A DNA stretch of 64,000 bases from Pectobacterium sp. PL152 (GCA_021907015.1 CP091064.1:2852001-2916000); one strand, 5' to 3'. Counted from the first letter of the stretch, positions 18,985 to 33,501 are shown. Numbers and translations: made by a program. Notes: generated from the letters alone by a model not told the origin.

Positions 18985-19767
18985 ATGTTATTACGGACGT
19001 TGGCGTCGCTTGGGCGTCAGGGAATCTCCACCAGTGCGGCGTTTGGGCGCGCCGGGCTGATGCTGTTTAATGCGCTGGTGGGTAAACCCGAATTCAGAAA
19101 ACAGTGGCCGCTGTTGGTGAAGCAGCTTTACAGCGTGGGTGTGCAGTCGCTGCTGATCATCATGGTTTCCGGCCTGTTCATCGGTATGGTGCTGGGGCTG
19201 CAGGGCTTTATCATTCTGACGACTTACAGCGCCGAGGCCAGTCTGGGCATGATGGTGGCGCTGTCGCTGCTGCGTGAGCTCGGTCCGGTGGTGACGGCGC
19301 TGCTGTTCGCCGGACGTGCCGGTTCCGCGCTGACAGCGGAAATCGGCCTGATGAAGGCAACGGAACAGCTCTCCAGCATGGAGATGATGGCGGTCGATCC
19401 GCTGCGCCGCGTTGTGGCGCCACGCTTCTGGGCGGGGCTCATCAGCATGCCGCTGCTGGCGGTGATTTTTGTCGCCGTAGGCATTTGGGGTGGCGCGCTG
19501 GTCGGTGTGGACTGGAAAGGCATCGATAGCGGGTTCTTCTGGTCCGCTATGCAGGGCGCGGTTGACTGGCGTCAGGATGTCTTAAACTGCGTGATTAAAA
19601 GTGTCGTATTTGCGATTACTGTTACCTGGATTGCACTGTTTAACGGCTATGACGCGATCCCGACGTCTGAAGGGATTAGCCGTGCAACGACCCGAACTGT
19701 CGTGCACTCGTCGTTAGCGGTACTGGGATTGGATTTTGTGCTGACAGCACTGATGTTTGGGAACTGA
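18985..19767 (+). CDS. mlaE: Lipid asymmetry ABC transporter permease MlaE
   Basis: 260-residue inner-membrane permease (MlaE/DUF140 family), the same length as in E. coli, with about five membrane helices. The coupling region [19 protein letters not shown] is the family signature. It dimerises under the MlaD hexamer. It lies 7 bases after mlaF and 4 bases before mlaD. Confidence 0.97.
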   Translation: MLLRTLASLGRQGISTSAAFGRAGLMLFNALVGKPEFRKQWPLLVKQLYSVGVQSLLIIMVSGLFIGMVLGLQGFIILTTYSAEASLGMMVALSLLRELGPVVTALLFAGRAGSALTAEIGLMKATEQLSSMEMMAVDPLRRVVAPRFWAGLISMPLLAVIFVAVGIWGGALVGVDWKGIDSGFFWSAMQGAVDWRQDVLNCVIKSVVFAITVTWIALFNGYDAIPTSEGISRATTRTVVHSSLAVLGLDFVLTALMFGN

Positions 19768-19771
19768 GTCG

Positions 19772-20338
19772 ATGCAAACAAAGAAAACTGAAGTCTGGGT
19801 TGGTGTGTTTATGTTGATCGCGCTGGCTGCCATCCTCTTTTTATGTCTGAAAGTGGCCGATCTCAAATCGATCGGTAGTGAGCCGACGTACCGTCTGTAC
19901 GCGACGTTTGACAACATTGGCGGGCTGAAAGCGCGTTCTCCGATCCGCATTGGCGGCGTGGTCATTGGCCGCGTGGCGGATATTTCGCTGGACGAGAAAA
20001 CGTATCTGCCGCGCGTAGCGATGGATATTCAGCAGCGCTACGATCATATTCCTGATACCAGCTCTCTGGCTATTCGTACCTCTGGTTTGCTGGGCGAACA
20101 GTATCTGGCGCTGAACATTGGGTTTGAGGATGAGGAAATGGGCACCGCGATCCTGAAAGACGGTGGTGTGATTCAGGACACCAAGTCAGCGATGGTGCTT
20201 GAAGATCTCATCGGTCAATTCCTATATAAGAGCGGCAGCAATAGCGAAGATAATGCCGGTCAAGCGGGTACGGAGCCGGGTGCCGATCCTGCGGCAACCC
20301 CTGAGCACAACAACGAACCTGTTCCTTCACATCCATAA
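19772..20338 (+). CDS. mlaD: Lipid asymmetry MCE-domain protein MlaD
   Basis: 188-residue inner-membrane-anchored protein. One N-terminal helix (about residues 8-28) is followed by a single MCE domain (about 38-115, FDNIGGLKARSPIRIGG), a hydrophobic pore helix (AMVLEDLIGQFLY) and a poorly conserved, Asn/Pro-rich tail. Its hexameric ring forms the lipid channel. ATG 19772 matches E. coli (MQTKK); the open frame from 19757 overlaps mlaE and is not used. Confidence 0.96.
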   Translation: MQTKKTEVWVGVFMLIALAAILFLCLKVADLKSIGSEPTYRLYATFDNIGGLKARSPIRIGGVVIGRVADISLDEKTYLPRVAMDIQQRYDHIPDTSSLAIRTSGLLGEQYLALNIGFEDEEMGTAILKDGGVIQDTKSAMVLEDLIGQFLYKSGSNSEDNAGQAGTEPGADPAATPEHNNEPVPSHP

Positions 20339-20350
20339 GAGGATATCTGC

Positions 20351-20980
20351 ATGTTTAAACGTTTACTGATGGTGGCTTTACTGGTGGTTGCGCCATTAGC
20401 CAACGCGGCGGATCAAACGAACCCTTATCGTTTAATGAATGAAGCGGCGGAAAAAACCTTTGATCGTTTAAAGAACGAGCAACCAAAAATCAAACAAAAC
20501 CCCGACTATTTGCGTACTGTCGTACGTGAAGAACTGCTGCCGTATGTACAGGTGAGATACGCCGGCGCGCTGGTTCTGGGTCGCTACTACAAAGATGCGA
20601 CACCGGCACAACGTGATGCCTACTTCAAAGCGTTTGAAGCCTATCTGGAGCAGGCTTACGGTCAGGCCCTGGCGATGTATAACGGGCAGACTTACCAGAT
20701 TGCGCCAGAACAGCCGCTGGGCAATGCCGATATCGTTTCCATTCGCGTTACCATCATTGACAACGGCGGTCGTCCTCCCGTACGTCTGGATTTCCAATGG
20801 CGTAAGAACAGCAAAACGGGTAACTGGCAGGCGTATGACATGATTGCCGAAGGCGTCAGTATGATCACCACGAAGCAAAACGAGTGGGCGACCATTCTGC
20901 GTCAGAAAGGCGTTGATGGCCTGACTCAACAGCTGGAATCCTCAGCGAAGCAGACCATCACGTTGGATCAGAAAAAGTAA
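20351..20980 (+). CDS. mlaC: Periplasmic phospholipid carrier MlaC
   Basis: 209-residue soluble periplasmic lipid shuttle between the outer-membrane MlaA-porin complex and MlaFEDB. A cleavable signal peptide ([19 protein letters not shown], about 19 residues) precedes the MlaC/Ttg2D domain. Its length is close to E. coli MlaC (211). It is cotranscribed with its partners. Confidence 0.97.
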   Translation: MFKRLLMVALLVVAPLANAADQTNPYRLMNEAAEKTFDRLKNEQPKIKQNPDYLRTVVREELLPYVQVRYAGALVLGRYYKDATPAQRDAYFKAFEAYLEQAYGQALAMYNGQTYQIAPEQPLGNADIVSIRVTIIDNGGRPPVRLDFQWRKNSKTGNWQAYDMIAEGVSMITTKQNEWATILRQKGVDGLTQQLESSAKQTITLDQKK

Positions 20981-20993
20981 TTTGGGTATGAAC

Positions 20994-21284
20994 ATGGCGA
21001 ACGCATTGAACTGGCAGGCGCAGGATTCCACGTTGGCGTTAACGGGCGATCTGGATCGTGAAACGCTGTTACCGTTCTGGCAGCAGCGTGAAGCGTTGCT
21101 CGCGGGTAAAACCGTGTTGGATGTGTCGGGGTTAAACCGCGTTGATTCTGCCGGGTTGGCATTGCTGATGCACGTTTATCAGCAGCCATCTTCAGGTAGT
21201 GAGATAACGATTGTCGGTGCCAGCGATCGGCTAAAAACGCTCATTGCGCTCTATAACCTGAATGAAATCATCCCTGTGTCTTAA
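20994..21284 (+). CDS. mlaB: STAS-domain protein MlaB
   Basis: About 96-residue cytoplasmic STAS-domain protein that binds MlaF and stabilises the transporter. The conserved STAS segment is DVSGLNRVDSAGLALLMHV. TTG 20982, ATG 20988 and ATG 20994 are all in frame; I prefer 20994 because MANALNW aligns with E. coli MSESLSW, but no clear ribosome binding site decides it. Less conserved than the other Mla proteins, as is usual. Confidence 0.9.
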   Translation: MANALNWQAQDSTLALTGDLDRETLLPFWQQREALLAGKTVLDVSGLNRVDSAGLALLMHVYQQPSSGSEITIVGASDRLKTLIALYNLNEIIPVS

Positions 21285-21407
21285 CCTGTCACGCTGATGC
21301 CTGATTTCCCCTTCAGGCATCGGCGCATTCTTTGTTTAAGATAGCGCCATATTCATCTAAGATACCTCCCTGTAAATCATCTCCCCCTGACATAGAAATC
21401 GAGAGCG

Positions 21408-21662
21408 ATGGAAAATAACGAAATTAAAGACGTGCTGATGAACGCATTAGCACTGGAAGAAGCCCATGTTTCTGGTGATGGCAGCCATTTTCAGGTCATC
21501 GTGGTGGGCGGACTTTTTGCTGGAATGAGCCGAGTCAAAAAACAGCAGGCCGTTTATGCGCCGCTGATGGAGTACATCGCGGATAACCGTATTCATGCAC
21601 TGTCAATCAAGGCCTATACGCCGGAAGAGTGGCAACGCGACCGTAAACTGAACGGCTTCTAA
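21408..21662 (+). CDS. ibaG: BolA-family protein IbaG
   Basis: 84-residue BolA-like protein (YrbA). BolA proteins partner with monothiol glutaredoxin in iron-sulfur cluster handling, and IbaG is linked to acid stress in E. coli. The fold signature [21 protein letters not shown] with [12 protein letters not shown] is present. It lies between mlaB and murA, as in E. coli. The ATG at 21408 follows GAGAGCG. Confidence 0.95.
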   Translation: MENNEIKDVLMNALALEEAHVSGDGSHFQVIVVGGLFAGMSRVKKQQAVYAPLMEYIADNRIHALSIKAYTPEEWQRDRKLNGF

Positions 21663-21711
21663 ATACTCTCCGTGTGTGAGCAGAGAGAAATCGCCTGTAT
21701 CAGTGTGATGA

Positions 21712-23007
<1,296 letters not shown>

Positions 23008-23044
23008 GCGTTTCTGTCGTTTAATCTTCAAATGCTGTTTTCAG

Positions 23045-23074
23045 CCGGGTGGGTTCCCACCCGGTTTCTTATTT
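23045..23074. terminator. Terminator between murA and degS
   Basis: CCGGGTGGG (23045-23053) and CCCACCCGG (23056-23064) form a GC-rich hairpin followed by TTTCTTATTT. It should end murA transcription and, being symmetric, may also serve convergent degS. Confidence 0.85.
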
Positions 23075-23113
23075 ACCTACTGATAGTGTTTTATCAACTC
23101 GCCTTGGATACCG

Positions 23114-24211
23114 CTATTGGGTGGGAAATTCCTGAATCGTCATTTGTAGCGTGATTTGCTTAGCATCGCGCTCAATGGTGACCGGAATGACAGTTCCAGG
23201 ACGTATTTCTGAAACTTGTTCCATGGTTTCAATAATCGAACGTGCAGGCTTATTGTTCACGCTCACGATGACGTCTTCGATACGGATCCCCGCTTTATCT
23301 GCTGGCCCGCCTGGGTCGATAGTCTGCACGAGAATACCGGTTAATCGCCCTTGTGCATTACGGCTGTTGGTCGACGTACTGTTCTCAAAGTTTTCGAGCT
23401 GCACACCGTTGACGCCAATATAGCCACGCACTACGCGACCATCGCGGATGAGCTTGCCCATCACCTTGGTCGCCAGCGTGACGGGAATCGCGAAGCTAAT
23501 GCCTTCCGGCGTTTCGCCGTTGCTGCTTTTATCAAAAGAGAGGGTATTAATACCGACCAGTTCACCGAGCGTGTTGACCAGCGCGCCGCCGGAGTTGCCG
23601 TGGTTAATGGACGCATCGGTTTGCAGCAAGTTTTGACGTCCAACCTGGCTTCGTTGCTGACCATAAGCGCTGAGGCTGACGCGGCCAGTGGCGCTGATGA
23701 CACCCTGCGTGACAGTTTGCCCCAGATTATAAGGGTTGCCGATCGCCATCACGACATCACCAACGTGCGGGAGACGGTCGGCATTTATCGGAATAACGGG
23801 CAGATTGACACCATCAATTTGCAACACAGCCAGGTCGGTCAGGGAATCGGAACCGATCACGCGGGCTTCGTACAGCCTGCCGTCTGACAGTTCTATCTGG
23901 ATCTGCTGCACGTTATTAATCACGTGCTTGTTGGTTAAAATATACCCTTTTTCATTCATGATAACGCCAGACCCCAGAGGGTGAATAGCGACTTCACTGG
24001 GTTTTTCTTGATTGGCAACCCGGTTGTAAATGTTAACCACAGCAGGCGCCGCACGGCTCACTCCCTGATGATAGCTGACAGGCGAACCATCAGTCTGTCT
24101 GTCACTACTTTTCAGAAACGACGAACCAGACCCGATAAAGGGGAGTACGGCCAGAATAATACCGGCGACGAGGGCACCAAATAGTGCTGAACGTAATAAC
24201 TTAGCAAGCAT
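23114..24211 (-). CDS. degS: Periplasmic serine endoprotease DegS
   Basis: Inner-membrane-anchored trypsin-like protease that senses misfolded outer-membrane proteins and starts sigma-E activation by cutting RseA. 365 residues (E. coli 355). An N-terminal membrane anchor (about residues 5-27) precedes the protease domain, with catalytic His in LTNKHVIN, Asp in SLTDLAVLQ and Ser in HGNSGGAL, then one PDZ domain (about 265-360). The gene lies downstream of degQ on the same strand, with about 200 bases and two hairpins between them. Confidence 0.96.
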   Translation of the reverse strand: MLAKLLRSALFGALVAGIILAVLPFIGSGSSFLKSSDRQTDGSPVSYHQGVSRAAPAVVNIYNRVANQEKPSEVAIHPLGSGVIMNEKGYILTNKHVINNVQQIQIELSDGRLYEARVIGSDSLTDLAVLQIDGVNLPVIPINADRLPHVGDVVMAIGNPYNLGQTVTQGVISATGRVSLSAYGQQRSQVGRQNLLQTDASINHGNSGGALVNTLGELVGINTLSFDKSSNGETPEGISFAIPVTLATKVMGKLIRDGRVVRGYIGVNGVQLENFENSTSTNSRNAQGRLTGILVQTIDPGGPADKAGIRIEDVIVSVNNKPARSIIETMEQVSEIRPGTVIPVTIERDAKQITLQMTIQEFPTQ

Positions 24212-24266
24212 GGCCGTGATTTACTGTGGAAAAAGGAGGTAGTGGGGAGGATATCATGCGAAGTTC

Positions 24267-24290
24267 GGACACCGCATGACTCGGTGTCCG
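24267..24290. other. Hairpin between degQ and degS
   Basis: CGGACACCG (24267-24275) and CGGTGTCCG (24282-24290) form a 9-bp stem with a 6-base loop. ATTTTTTAT follows on the plus strand, so as a terminator it points away from degS, yet no plus-strand gene ends nearby. It may be a leader structure of degS or end an unannotated antisense transcript. Confidence 0.45.
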
Positions 24291-24336
24291 ATTTTTTATG
24301 GCGTGCCATCCTTGGCCGCCACCCTTACGGGCCGTT

Positions 24337-24383
24337 GCTGATACAACGTTAAAAATTTCTCCCGGAAAATTTTTAACATCAGC
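24337..24383 (-). other. Long inverted repeat after degQ
   Basis: GTTAAAAATTT (24348-24358) pairs perfectly with AAATTTTTAAC (24367-24377), and outside this GCTGAT pairs with ATCAGC after a 5-base bulge. It starts about 30 bases after the degQ stop. It may protect the degQ mRNA 3' end or reduce readthrough into degS. Confidence 0.45.
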
Positions 24384-24415
24384 GAGGTTAAACTGCCGAA
24401 AAAGACGACAGGTGA

Positions 24416-25786
24416 TTAACGTAACAGCAGATAAATCGTTTCTTCGCCCCGAACGATATTCAAGGCCAGAACGGAAGGCTTCGCTTCCAGCAGCTTGCGC
24501 AACTGCGTGATGTTTTCAATACGCTCACGGTTTACGCCGATAATGATATCGCCTTTTTGCAGGCCAACCTGCGCCGCAGGTGTGTCTTTAGCGACGTTAT
24601 CAATCTGCACGCCCTTGCTGCCGTCTTTCAATTGACCATTGGTCAGGGAAGCACCTTGCAATGACGGTGAAAGCGTTTCGGCGCTGGTTGATGCCGATGA
24701 GCTGTTATCCAACACGACGGACACTTCCTGCGGTTTGCCATCACGCAGCAGGCCGATTTTCACGGTCTTGCCTGGCGCAGTGGTGCCGACTTTCGCCCGC
24801 AATTCCGCAAAGCTGCTGATCGGTTTACCATCCAGCGTCGTCAACACGTCGCCTGCCTTGATACCGGCTTTCGCGGCGGCAGATTTCGGTAAGACTTCGC
24901 TGACGAAGGCACCACGTTGTGCATCGACGTTGAAGGCTTTCGCCATCTCAGACGTCATTTCGCTGCCTTTAATACCCAGCAGCCCGCGTTTGACCTCGCC
25001 AAATTCAACCAACTGCTGTGCCAGATTCTGAGCCATGTTGCTGGGGATAGCGAAACCGATACCGATGTTCCCGCCGCCCGGCGCCAAAATCGCCGTGTTA
25101 ATACCGATCAGCTCACCATTGAGGTTAACCAACGCACCGCCGGAGTTACCACGGTTGATAGACGCATCGGTCTGGATGAAGTTTTCCAACCCTTCCAGAT
25201 TCAGCCCGCTACGCCCCAGTGCAGAGATGATGCCGGAGGTCGCTGTTTGACCAAGGCCAAACGGGTTACCCACGGCAACGGCGAAATCACCGACGCGAAG
25301 TTGATCGGAGTCAGCCATTTTCACAGCGACCAGATTCTTGGCGTCATTCAGCTGTAGCAGAGCGATATCGGTTTGCTCGTCGCGACCAATCAGTTTCGCT
25401 TCATACTCGCGCCCATCATTAAGCTGGACGCGAATTTTGTCGGCGTTATTGATGACGTGATTATTAGTGAGCACGTAACCTTTTGCGGCATCAATAATGA
25501 CGCCAGAGCCCAGCCCTTCAAACGGACGAGAGCTTTGCTTGTCCGTTGGGAAGTTCGGGCCAAAGAAGAACTTGAACTCTTCCGGTACGCGCTGACGCTG
25601 TACCTGTGTACCTTCAACATGCACGCTGACAACGGCTGGCAAAACTTTTTCCAGCATCGGGGCCAGGCTTGGCGTCTGTTGCCCTTGTACCACGGCAGGC
25701 AGCGCAGCATGCGCTGCGGGAAGCGTGGACAGGGTCAAACCTATACTCATTGCCAGTGCACTAAATAATAATGATGTTTTTTTCAT
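24416..25786 (-). CDS. degQ: Periplasmic serine endoprotease DegQ
   Basis: 456-residue HtrA-family protease and chaperone of the periplasm (E. coli DegQ 455). A signal peptide (about residues 1-26, ending AAHA) precedes the protease domain with catalytic His in LTNNHVIN, Asp in QTDIALLQ and Ser in RGNSGGAL, and two PDZ domains follow. ATG 25786 matches the family N-terminus MKKT; the longer open frame from 25873 adds residues with no signal-peptide character. It is closer to DegQ than DegP in length and in lacking a long LA loop. Confidence 0.95.
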   Translation of the reverse strand: MKKTSLLFSALAMSIGLTLSTLPAAHAALPAVVQGQQTPSLAPMLEKVLPAVVSVHVEGTQVQRQRVPEEFKFFFGPNFPTDKQSSRPFEGLGSGVIIDAAKGYVLTNNHVINNADKIRVQLNDGREYEAKLIGRDEQTDIALLQLNDAKNLVAVKMADSDQLRVGDFAVAVGNPFGLGQTATSGIISALGRSGLNLEGLENFIQTDASINRGNSGGALVNLNGELIGINTAILAPGGGNIGIGFAIPSNMAQNLAQQLVEFGEVKRGLLGIKGSEMTSEMAKAFNVDAQRGAFVSEVLPKSAAAKAGIKAGDVLTTLDGKPISSFAELRAKVGTTAPGKTVKIGLLRDGKPQEVSVVLDNSSSASTSAETLSPSLQGASLTNGQLKDGSKGVQIDNVAKDTPAAQVGLQKGDIIIGVNRERIENITQLRKLLEAKPSVLALNIVRGEETIYLLLR

Positions 25787-26024
25787 TGTTATTAACTCTC
25801 TCACGGCCTGCGGATGAATAAAACGATGATATATAAACTTAAAGACACGGTGAAGAGTCAGACTGGCGATCAATGTGTAAAGTTCACTGCTGTTTCGTCA
25901 GCAGATTGTAACTATCGCTTTTATACAACGTGTTACCGAACGGTGGTGTTATCGAACGATGGCAGCCTACGGTGCGCGTCTTAAACGGACAAGCGCTTTA
26001 AGCGTAGAGCATAGGAAGGGAAAA

Positions 26025-26046
26025 CGTGAGGCCAGAAAGCCTCACG
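26025..26046 (-). terminator. Terminator of zapG
   Basis: On the minus strand CGTGAGGC-(6 bases)-GCCTCACG is a perfect 8-bp stem followed by TTTTCCCTTCC. It lies 15 bases after the zapG stop. Confidence 0.8.
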
Positions 26047-26061
26047 CTGGAAGAGGCAGAA

Positions 26062-26466
26062 TTATTTGCGAATCGGGCGTTCGCCCCGCAGCAGGCCTGA
26101 TGCACCGTCGGAATAATCACGCGGTGGCATGTTCACCGGAGCCTGATCGTTATCCGCTTCGGATTCGGTCAGACGATATTTAAACGGATTATCCTGGCCC
26201 GGAACGTTAGGTAACAGGTTATTGGAGCTTTTCGCCATGTGCTGATAAAGCTGACGATAATCATCCGCCATGTTATCCAATAGCTCCGCACTGCGAGCGA
26301 AGTGACCAACCAGTTCCTGACGATAGTCTTCCAGTTCGGTTTTGCTTTTCTCCAGCTCATTCTGCAAGACCTGCTGTTGCCGCAGCTTACGGTTACCAAA
26401 GCGCATGGCTACAGCACCAATAATAATACCGACTACTAAACCTATCAGCGCATACTCCCAAGTCAT
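26062..26466 (-). CDS. zapG: Envelope/division protein ZapG (YhcB)
   Basis: 134-residue DUF1043 protein. One N-terminal membrane helix (about residues 4-24, ALIGLVVGIIIGAVAM) is followed by a long cytoplasmic coiled coil (about 28-85) and a variable Pro/Asp-rich tail. In E. coli YhcB/ZapG it affects cell division, cell shape and envelope biogenesis. It is divergent from zapE, as in E. coli. The length matches the family. Confidence 0.93.
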   Translation of the reverse strand: MTWEYALIGLVVGIIIGAVAMRFGNRKLRQQQVLQNELEKSKTELEDYRQELVGHFARSAELLDNMADDYRQLYQHMAKSSNNLLPNVPGQDNPFKYRLTESEADNDQAPVNMPPRDYSDGASGLLRGERPIRK

Positions 26467-26681
26467 AATAGCTCCTATTTTGACGTCGTTGTCCCGTAGG
26501 GTTTTTCACTTAATAATAGTCACTATAACCGTTAACCTTGCCTGAGTGGAATCCTGATACTCGATGACTGAAGGGAATGTTGAGCCACCGCAGACATCAA
26601 GGTTGTTAACTGCGACGATTACGGCTTAAATCGACGGCAACACACAGCAAAACACGACTAACTTTTTTCTCAGGGATTGCG

Positions 26682-27831
26682 ATGGCTACTCCACAGACAA
26701 CACGGCAGCAAACAACACCCTTGGCACGTTATCAGCAGGCGCTTTCCGCCGGTGAATATCAACCGGATGACGTGCAACGGCAGACGGTTATGCGCCTGGA
26801 CGCGATACATCAGGCGTTATGCGCTCGTGCTGCTGCTGACAATTCGGGGCATCCGGCCGCGTGGGGAAATGGCGTAGCTGGCTGGGGCTGAATGAGAAAC
26901 GCGAATCTGCGCCAGTTCAAGGGCTGTACATGTGGGGCGGCGTCGGGCGCGGTAAAACCTGGCTGATGGATATGTTTTTCACAGCCTGCCTGCTGAGCGC
27001 AAGATGCGCCTGCATTTTCATCGTTTTATGCTGCGTGTGCATGAAGAACTGAACCAGTTTCAGGGGCAGGAAAATCCGCTGGAAAAAGTGGCCGACGGTT
27101 TTAAAGCTGAAACCGACGTGCTGTGTTTCGATGAATTCTTCGTCTCTGATATTACCGATGCGATGCTGCTGGCCGAACTGCTGCGTGCGCTGTTTGCCCG
27201 CGGCATTGCGCTGGTGGCGACATCAAATATTCCGCCGGACGATCTCTACCGCAATGGATTACAACGTGCACGTTTTCTTCCAGCGATTGAGCTGATTAAA
27301 CAGCACTGTGAAGTGCGTAATGTTGATGCGGGTATCGATTATCGTCTGCGCACGCTGACGCAGGCACACCTTTACCTTTCTCCGCTGGATGAAAAGACGG
27401 ATGCCGCGATGCAGCAGATGTTTACTCGCCTGACAGGCAAACAGTGGCAGACGCCGGGGCCGGTGCTGGAAGTCAATCATCGCCCGTTGGCGACACTCGG
27501 TGTGAGTGAGGGCGTGCTGGCGGTTGATTTCCACACGCTGTGTACTGAAGCGCGTAGCCAGAATGATTACATCGCGCTTTCGCGTCTCTACCACACGATG
27601 CTGTTGCACAATGTGACAGTGATGGAAACGAAGGAAGAAAACACCGCTCGTCGTTTTCTGGCGCTGGTAGATGAGTGCTACGAGCGTCGTATCAAATTGA
27701 TTATTTCTGCGCAGGCATCCATGTTTGAGATTTATCAGGGAGAACACCTGAAATTTGAATATCAGCGCTGTCTGTCCCGTTTGCAGGAAATGCAAAGCGA
27801 AGAGTACTTACGACAGCCCCATTTGGCGTAA
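26682..27831 (+). pseudogene. zapE: Cell division ATPase ZapE, two frameshifts as sequenced
   Basis: AFG1-like ATPase that associates with the Z ring (E. coli ZapE/YhcM, 375 residues). The reading frame changes twice. The first part encodes 26682-26849, the middle carries Walker A (GGVGRGKT), and the last part begins in RLHFHRFMLRVHEEL and carries Walker B (LCFDEFF). Adding one G to the GGGG at 26846-26849 and one T to the TTTTT at 26975-26979 restores a single 383-residue protein that matches E. coli throughout. Two independent one-base losses in homopolymers point to sequencing error. The ATG at 26682 follows AGGG. Confidence 0.9.
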
Positions 27832-27895
27832 TGCAGGCTGCGGTTTTTTAGTCATTTGCGTGTGAAAAAAGGTCGATCTTTGGGAATGACTTCTC

Positions 27896-28497
<602 letters not shown>

Positions 28498-28509
28498 TCG
28501 GGATTATAG

Positions 28510-28905
<396 letters not shown>

Positions 28906-28941
28906 TTTCTTGCTGCTTTGCAGCGAAATCAATGCAAAAAA

Positions 28942-28966
28942 CCCGGTGCTGGTCACCGGGTTTTTT
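28942..28966 (+). terminator. Terminator of rplM-rpsI
   Basis: CCCGGTG (28942-28948) and CACCGGG (28954-28960) form a GC-rich stem followed by six T residues, a textbook intrinsic terminator 36 bases after the rpsI stop. Confidence 0.92.
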
Positions 28967-29235
28967 ATGTCTGAAAAAAATTTCCTCGAAATATACGCTT
29001 TACTTTCCGTATGTTAGCGATGAAGTTACGCTTATATCCCCACAAAACGAACAAAATCTGATAAGCTATTCGCCGATTTTATGCCTGTGTGCCACCTATC
29101 GCGGCGCTGTTTAAAACGCCAGATATGGTCGGGCGATGTTTACACACATTGGCGAGCAGAATTTCGAATAGCGGTTTGCAGGTTATTGACTGCGCGGTTA
29201 TTCGCCATATTTTCTCGATAAACTTGGAGGTTTTC

Positions 29236-29877
29236 ATGGCTGTCGCTGCCAACAAACGTTCGGTAATGACGCTGTTTTCTGGTCCATCCGACATTTTTAG
29301 CCATCAGGTGCGCATCGTATTGGCGGAAAAAGGTGTGAGTGTCGAGATTGAGCAGGTAGACATGGATAATCTGCCTCAGGATCTTATTGACCTCAATCCT
29401 TACGGTTCCGTGCCGACGCTGGTCGATCGCGAACTGACGCTCTATGAATCACGCATTATCATGGAGTACCTGGATGAACGTTTTCCTCATCCGCCATTAA
29501 TGCCTGTTTATCCAGTGGCGCGCGGTAACAGCCGCCTGATGATGCATCGCATTGAGAGCGACTGGTATTCTTTACTGAAGAAAATTACTCATGGCAGTGC
29601 GCAGGAAGCAGACGCGGCACGTAAGCAACTGCGTGAAGAGCTGCTGGCCATTGCCCCGGTGTTCAATGAAGCGCCTTATTTCATGAGCGAAGAGTTCAGT
29701 CTGGTGGATTGCTATCTGGCTCCGCTGCTGTGGCGTTTGCCGCAGTTAGGCATTGAACTGAGTGGTTCGGGCGCGAAAGAGCTGAAAGGCTACATGACTC
29801 GCGTCTTTGAGCGTGATGCGTTCCTGGCTTCCCTGACGGAAGTGGAACGTGAAATGCGTTTGCAAACCCGAGGTTAA
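29236..29877 (+). CDS. sspA: Stringent starvation protein A
   Basis: 213-residue RNA polymerase-associated protein with a glutathione S-transferase fold (thioredoxin-like N-terminal domain to about residue 88, then a helical domain) but no transferase activity. It influences acid tolerance and virulence gene expression through H-NS in E. coli. ATG 29236 follows TTGGAGG and matches the E. coli start MAVAANKRSVM; the longer open frame from 29089 is not used. It lies 5 bases before sspB. Confidence 0.97.
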   Translation: MAVAANKRSVMTLFSGPSDIFSHQVRIVLAEKGVSVEIEQVDMDNLPQDLIDLNPYGSVPTLVDRELTLYESRIIMEYLDERFPHPPLMPVYPVARGNSRLMMHRIESDWYSLLKKITHGSAQEADAARKQLREELLAIAPVFNEAPYFMSEEFSLVDCYLAPLLWRLPQLGIELSGSGAKELKGYMTRVFERDAFLASLTEVEREMRLQTRG

Positions 29878-29882
29878 ACCGT

Positions 29883-30386
29883 ATGGCGTTGTCTCAACTG
29901 TCTCCGCGTCGTCCGTATTTATTACGGGCTTTTTATGATTGGTTGCTGGATAACCAATTAACGCCCCATCTGGTGGTAGATGTCACTCTGCCGGGTGTTA
30001 TGGTGCCGATGGAGTTCGCCCGTGACGGCCAGATCGTGCTGAATATCGCACCGCGCGCTGTTGGCGGCCTTGAGTTAGCTGATGACAGCGTTCGTTTCAA
30101 TGCCCGTTTTGGCGGCGTACCGCGCCAGGTCTACGTGCCGATGGCGGCCGTAATGGCGATTTATGCGCGTGAGAACGGGGCTGGAACGATGTTTGAGCCT
30201 GAACCTGCTTATGAAGAATCCGCAGGTGAATTTGAAGACTTCCAGGAAGGTGCTCCTTCAGGGACGGTGATGTCGATTGTCGAGAGTCCGCCTGATTCTG
30301 AAGCCCCTGACGATGGCCCCGGTTCTGATGATGAACCGCCACAGCCGCCTAAAGGTGGCAGACCGTCGTTGCGGGTGGTTAAATAA
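29883..30386 (+). CDS. sspB: ClpXP adaptor protein SspB
   Basis: 167-residue adaptor that delivers ssrA-tagged and other substrates to ClpXP (E. coli 165). The folded dimeric substrate-binding domain spans about residues 1-110, then an acidic, Pro/Ser-rich flexible linker, and the C-terminal ClpX-binding module GRPSLRVVK is intact. In one operon with sspA, with a terminator directly downstream. Confidence 0.97.
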   Translation: MALSQLSPRRPYLLRAFYDWLLDNQLTPHLVVDVTLPGVMVPMEFARDGQIVLNIAPRAVGGLELADDSVRFNARFGGVPRQVYVPMAAVMAIYARENGAGTMFEPEPAYEESAGEFEDFQEGAPSGTVMSIVESPPDSEAPDDGPGSDDEPPQPPKGGRPSLRVVK

Positions 30387-30397
30387 TTCATTTTCAA

Positions 30398-30421
30398 GGG
30401 CACCACTGCGGTGCCCTTTTC
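30398..30421 (+). terminator. Terminator of sspAB
   Basis: GGGCACC (30398-30404) and GGTGCCC (30410-30416) form a 7-bp stem with a 5-base loop, followed by TTTTC, 12 bases after the sspB stop. Confidence 0.85.
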
Positions 30422-30462
30422 TATTCCTGTTGTTAGCTAACCACTTGTTGGCTCAATCGCTG

Positions 30463-31615
<1,153 letters not shown>

Positions 31616-32027
31616 ATGCATCAAGGTCGTTGTTTATGTGGCGGCGTAACGATTTCCACGACGCATTCTGTCAGTGAAGTAGGTGTCTGCCATTGTGGTA
31701 TGTGTCAGACGTGGGGCGGCGGGCCGCTCATGGCGGTGGAGTGCAAAGATCCGGCGATTAAAATAGAAGGCGAAGAAAACATTACGGTATGGCAGTCATC
31801 GGAATGGGCCGAGCGCGCGTTTTGCCGCGTGTGCGGCACACATCTGTTTTACCGTCTGCGCGGTACGGATGCTTATGAAATTCCAGCAGGTTTTTGCCGA
31901 TGAAGCCAATAAGAAGATGGTCACGCAGATTTATATCGATAACAAACCGAGCTACTACTCGTTTGCGGAAAAGACGCCGATGCTGACAGAGCAGGAGGTG
32001 ATTGCGCTGTATTCCGGTAAAGACTAA
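31616..32027 (+). pseudogene. GFA/Mss4-like zinc-binding protein, frameshifted as sequenced
   Basis: Member of the glutathione-dependent formaldehyde-activating enzyme (GFA, CENP-V-like) family of small zinc proteins. The zinc-ligand cysteines occur as RCLCGG near the N-terminus, CHCGMC around residues 25-30, and CRVCG near residue 68. Despite the family name, most members have unknown function. AGGAGAGG precedes ATG 31616. The frame breaks at the TTTTT run 31891-31895 and continues as FADEANKKMVTQ to TAA at 32025. Reading the run as four T gives about 136 residues; two extra bases would also restore it. Probably sequencing error. Confidence 0.78.
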
Positions 32028-32028
32028 A

Positions 32029-32055
32029 AAGAAAAGGGCAGCCTACGCTGCCCTT
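32029..32055. terminator. Bidirectional terminator between the GFA-family gene and gltD
   Basis: AAGGGCAGC (32034-32042) and GCTGCCCTT (32047-32055) form a 9-bp stem with a 4-base loop. On the minus strand TTTTCTTTTTAG follows, so it is the gltBD terminator. It also stands between the convergent genes. Confidence 0.85.
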
Positions 32056-32073
32056 AAGGGAAGTGGGTCGTTC

Positions 32074-33501
<1,428 letters not shown>

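Noticed and set aside
26846-27004. Programmed frameshifting in zapE
   Set aside because: Two shifts at unrelated runs with no slippery heptamer and stem-loop arrangement, and the same kind of one-base loss in many other genes, favour sequencing error.
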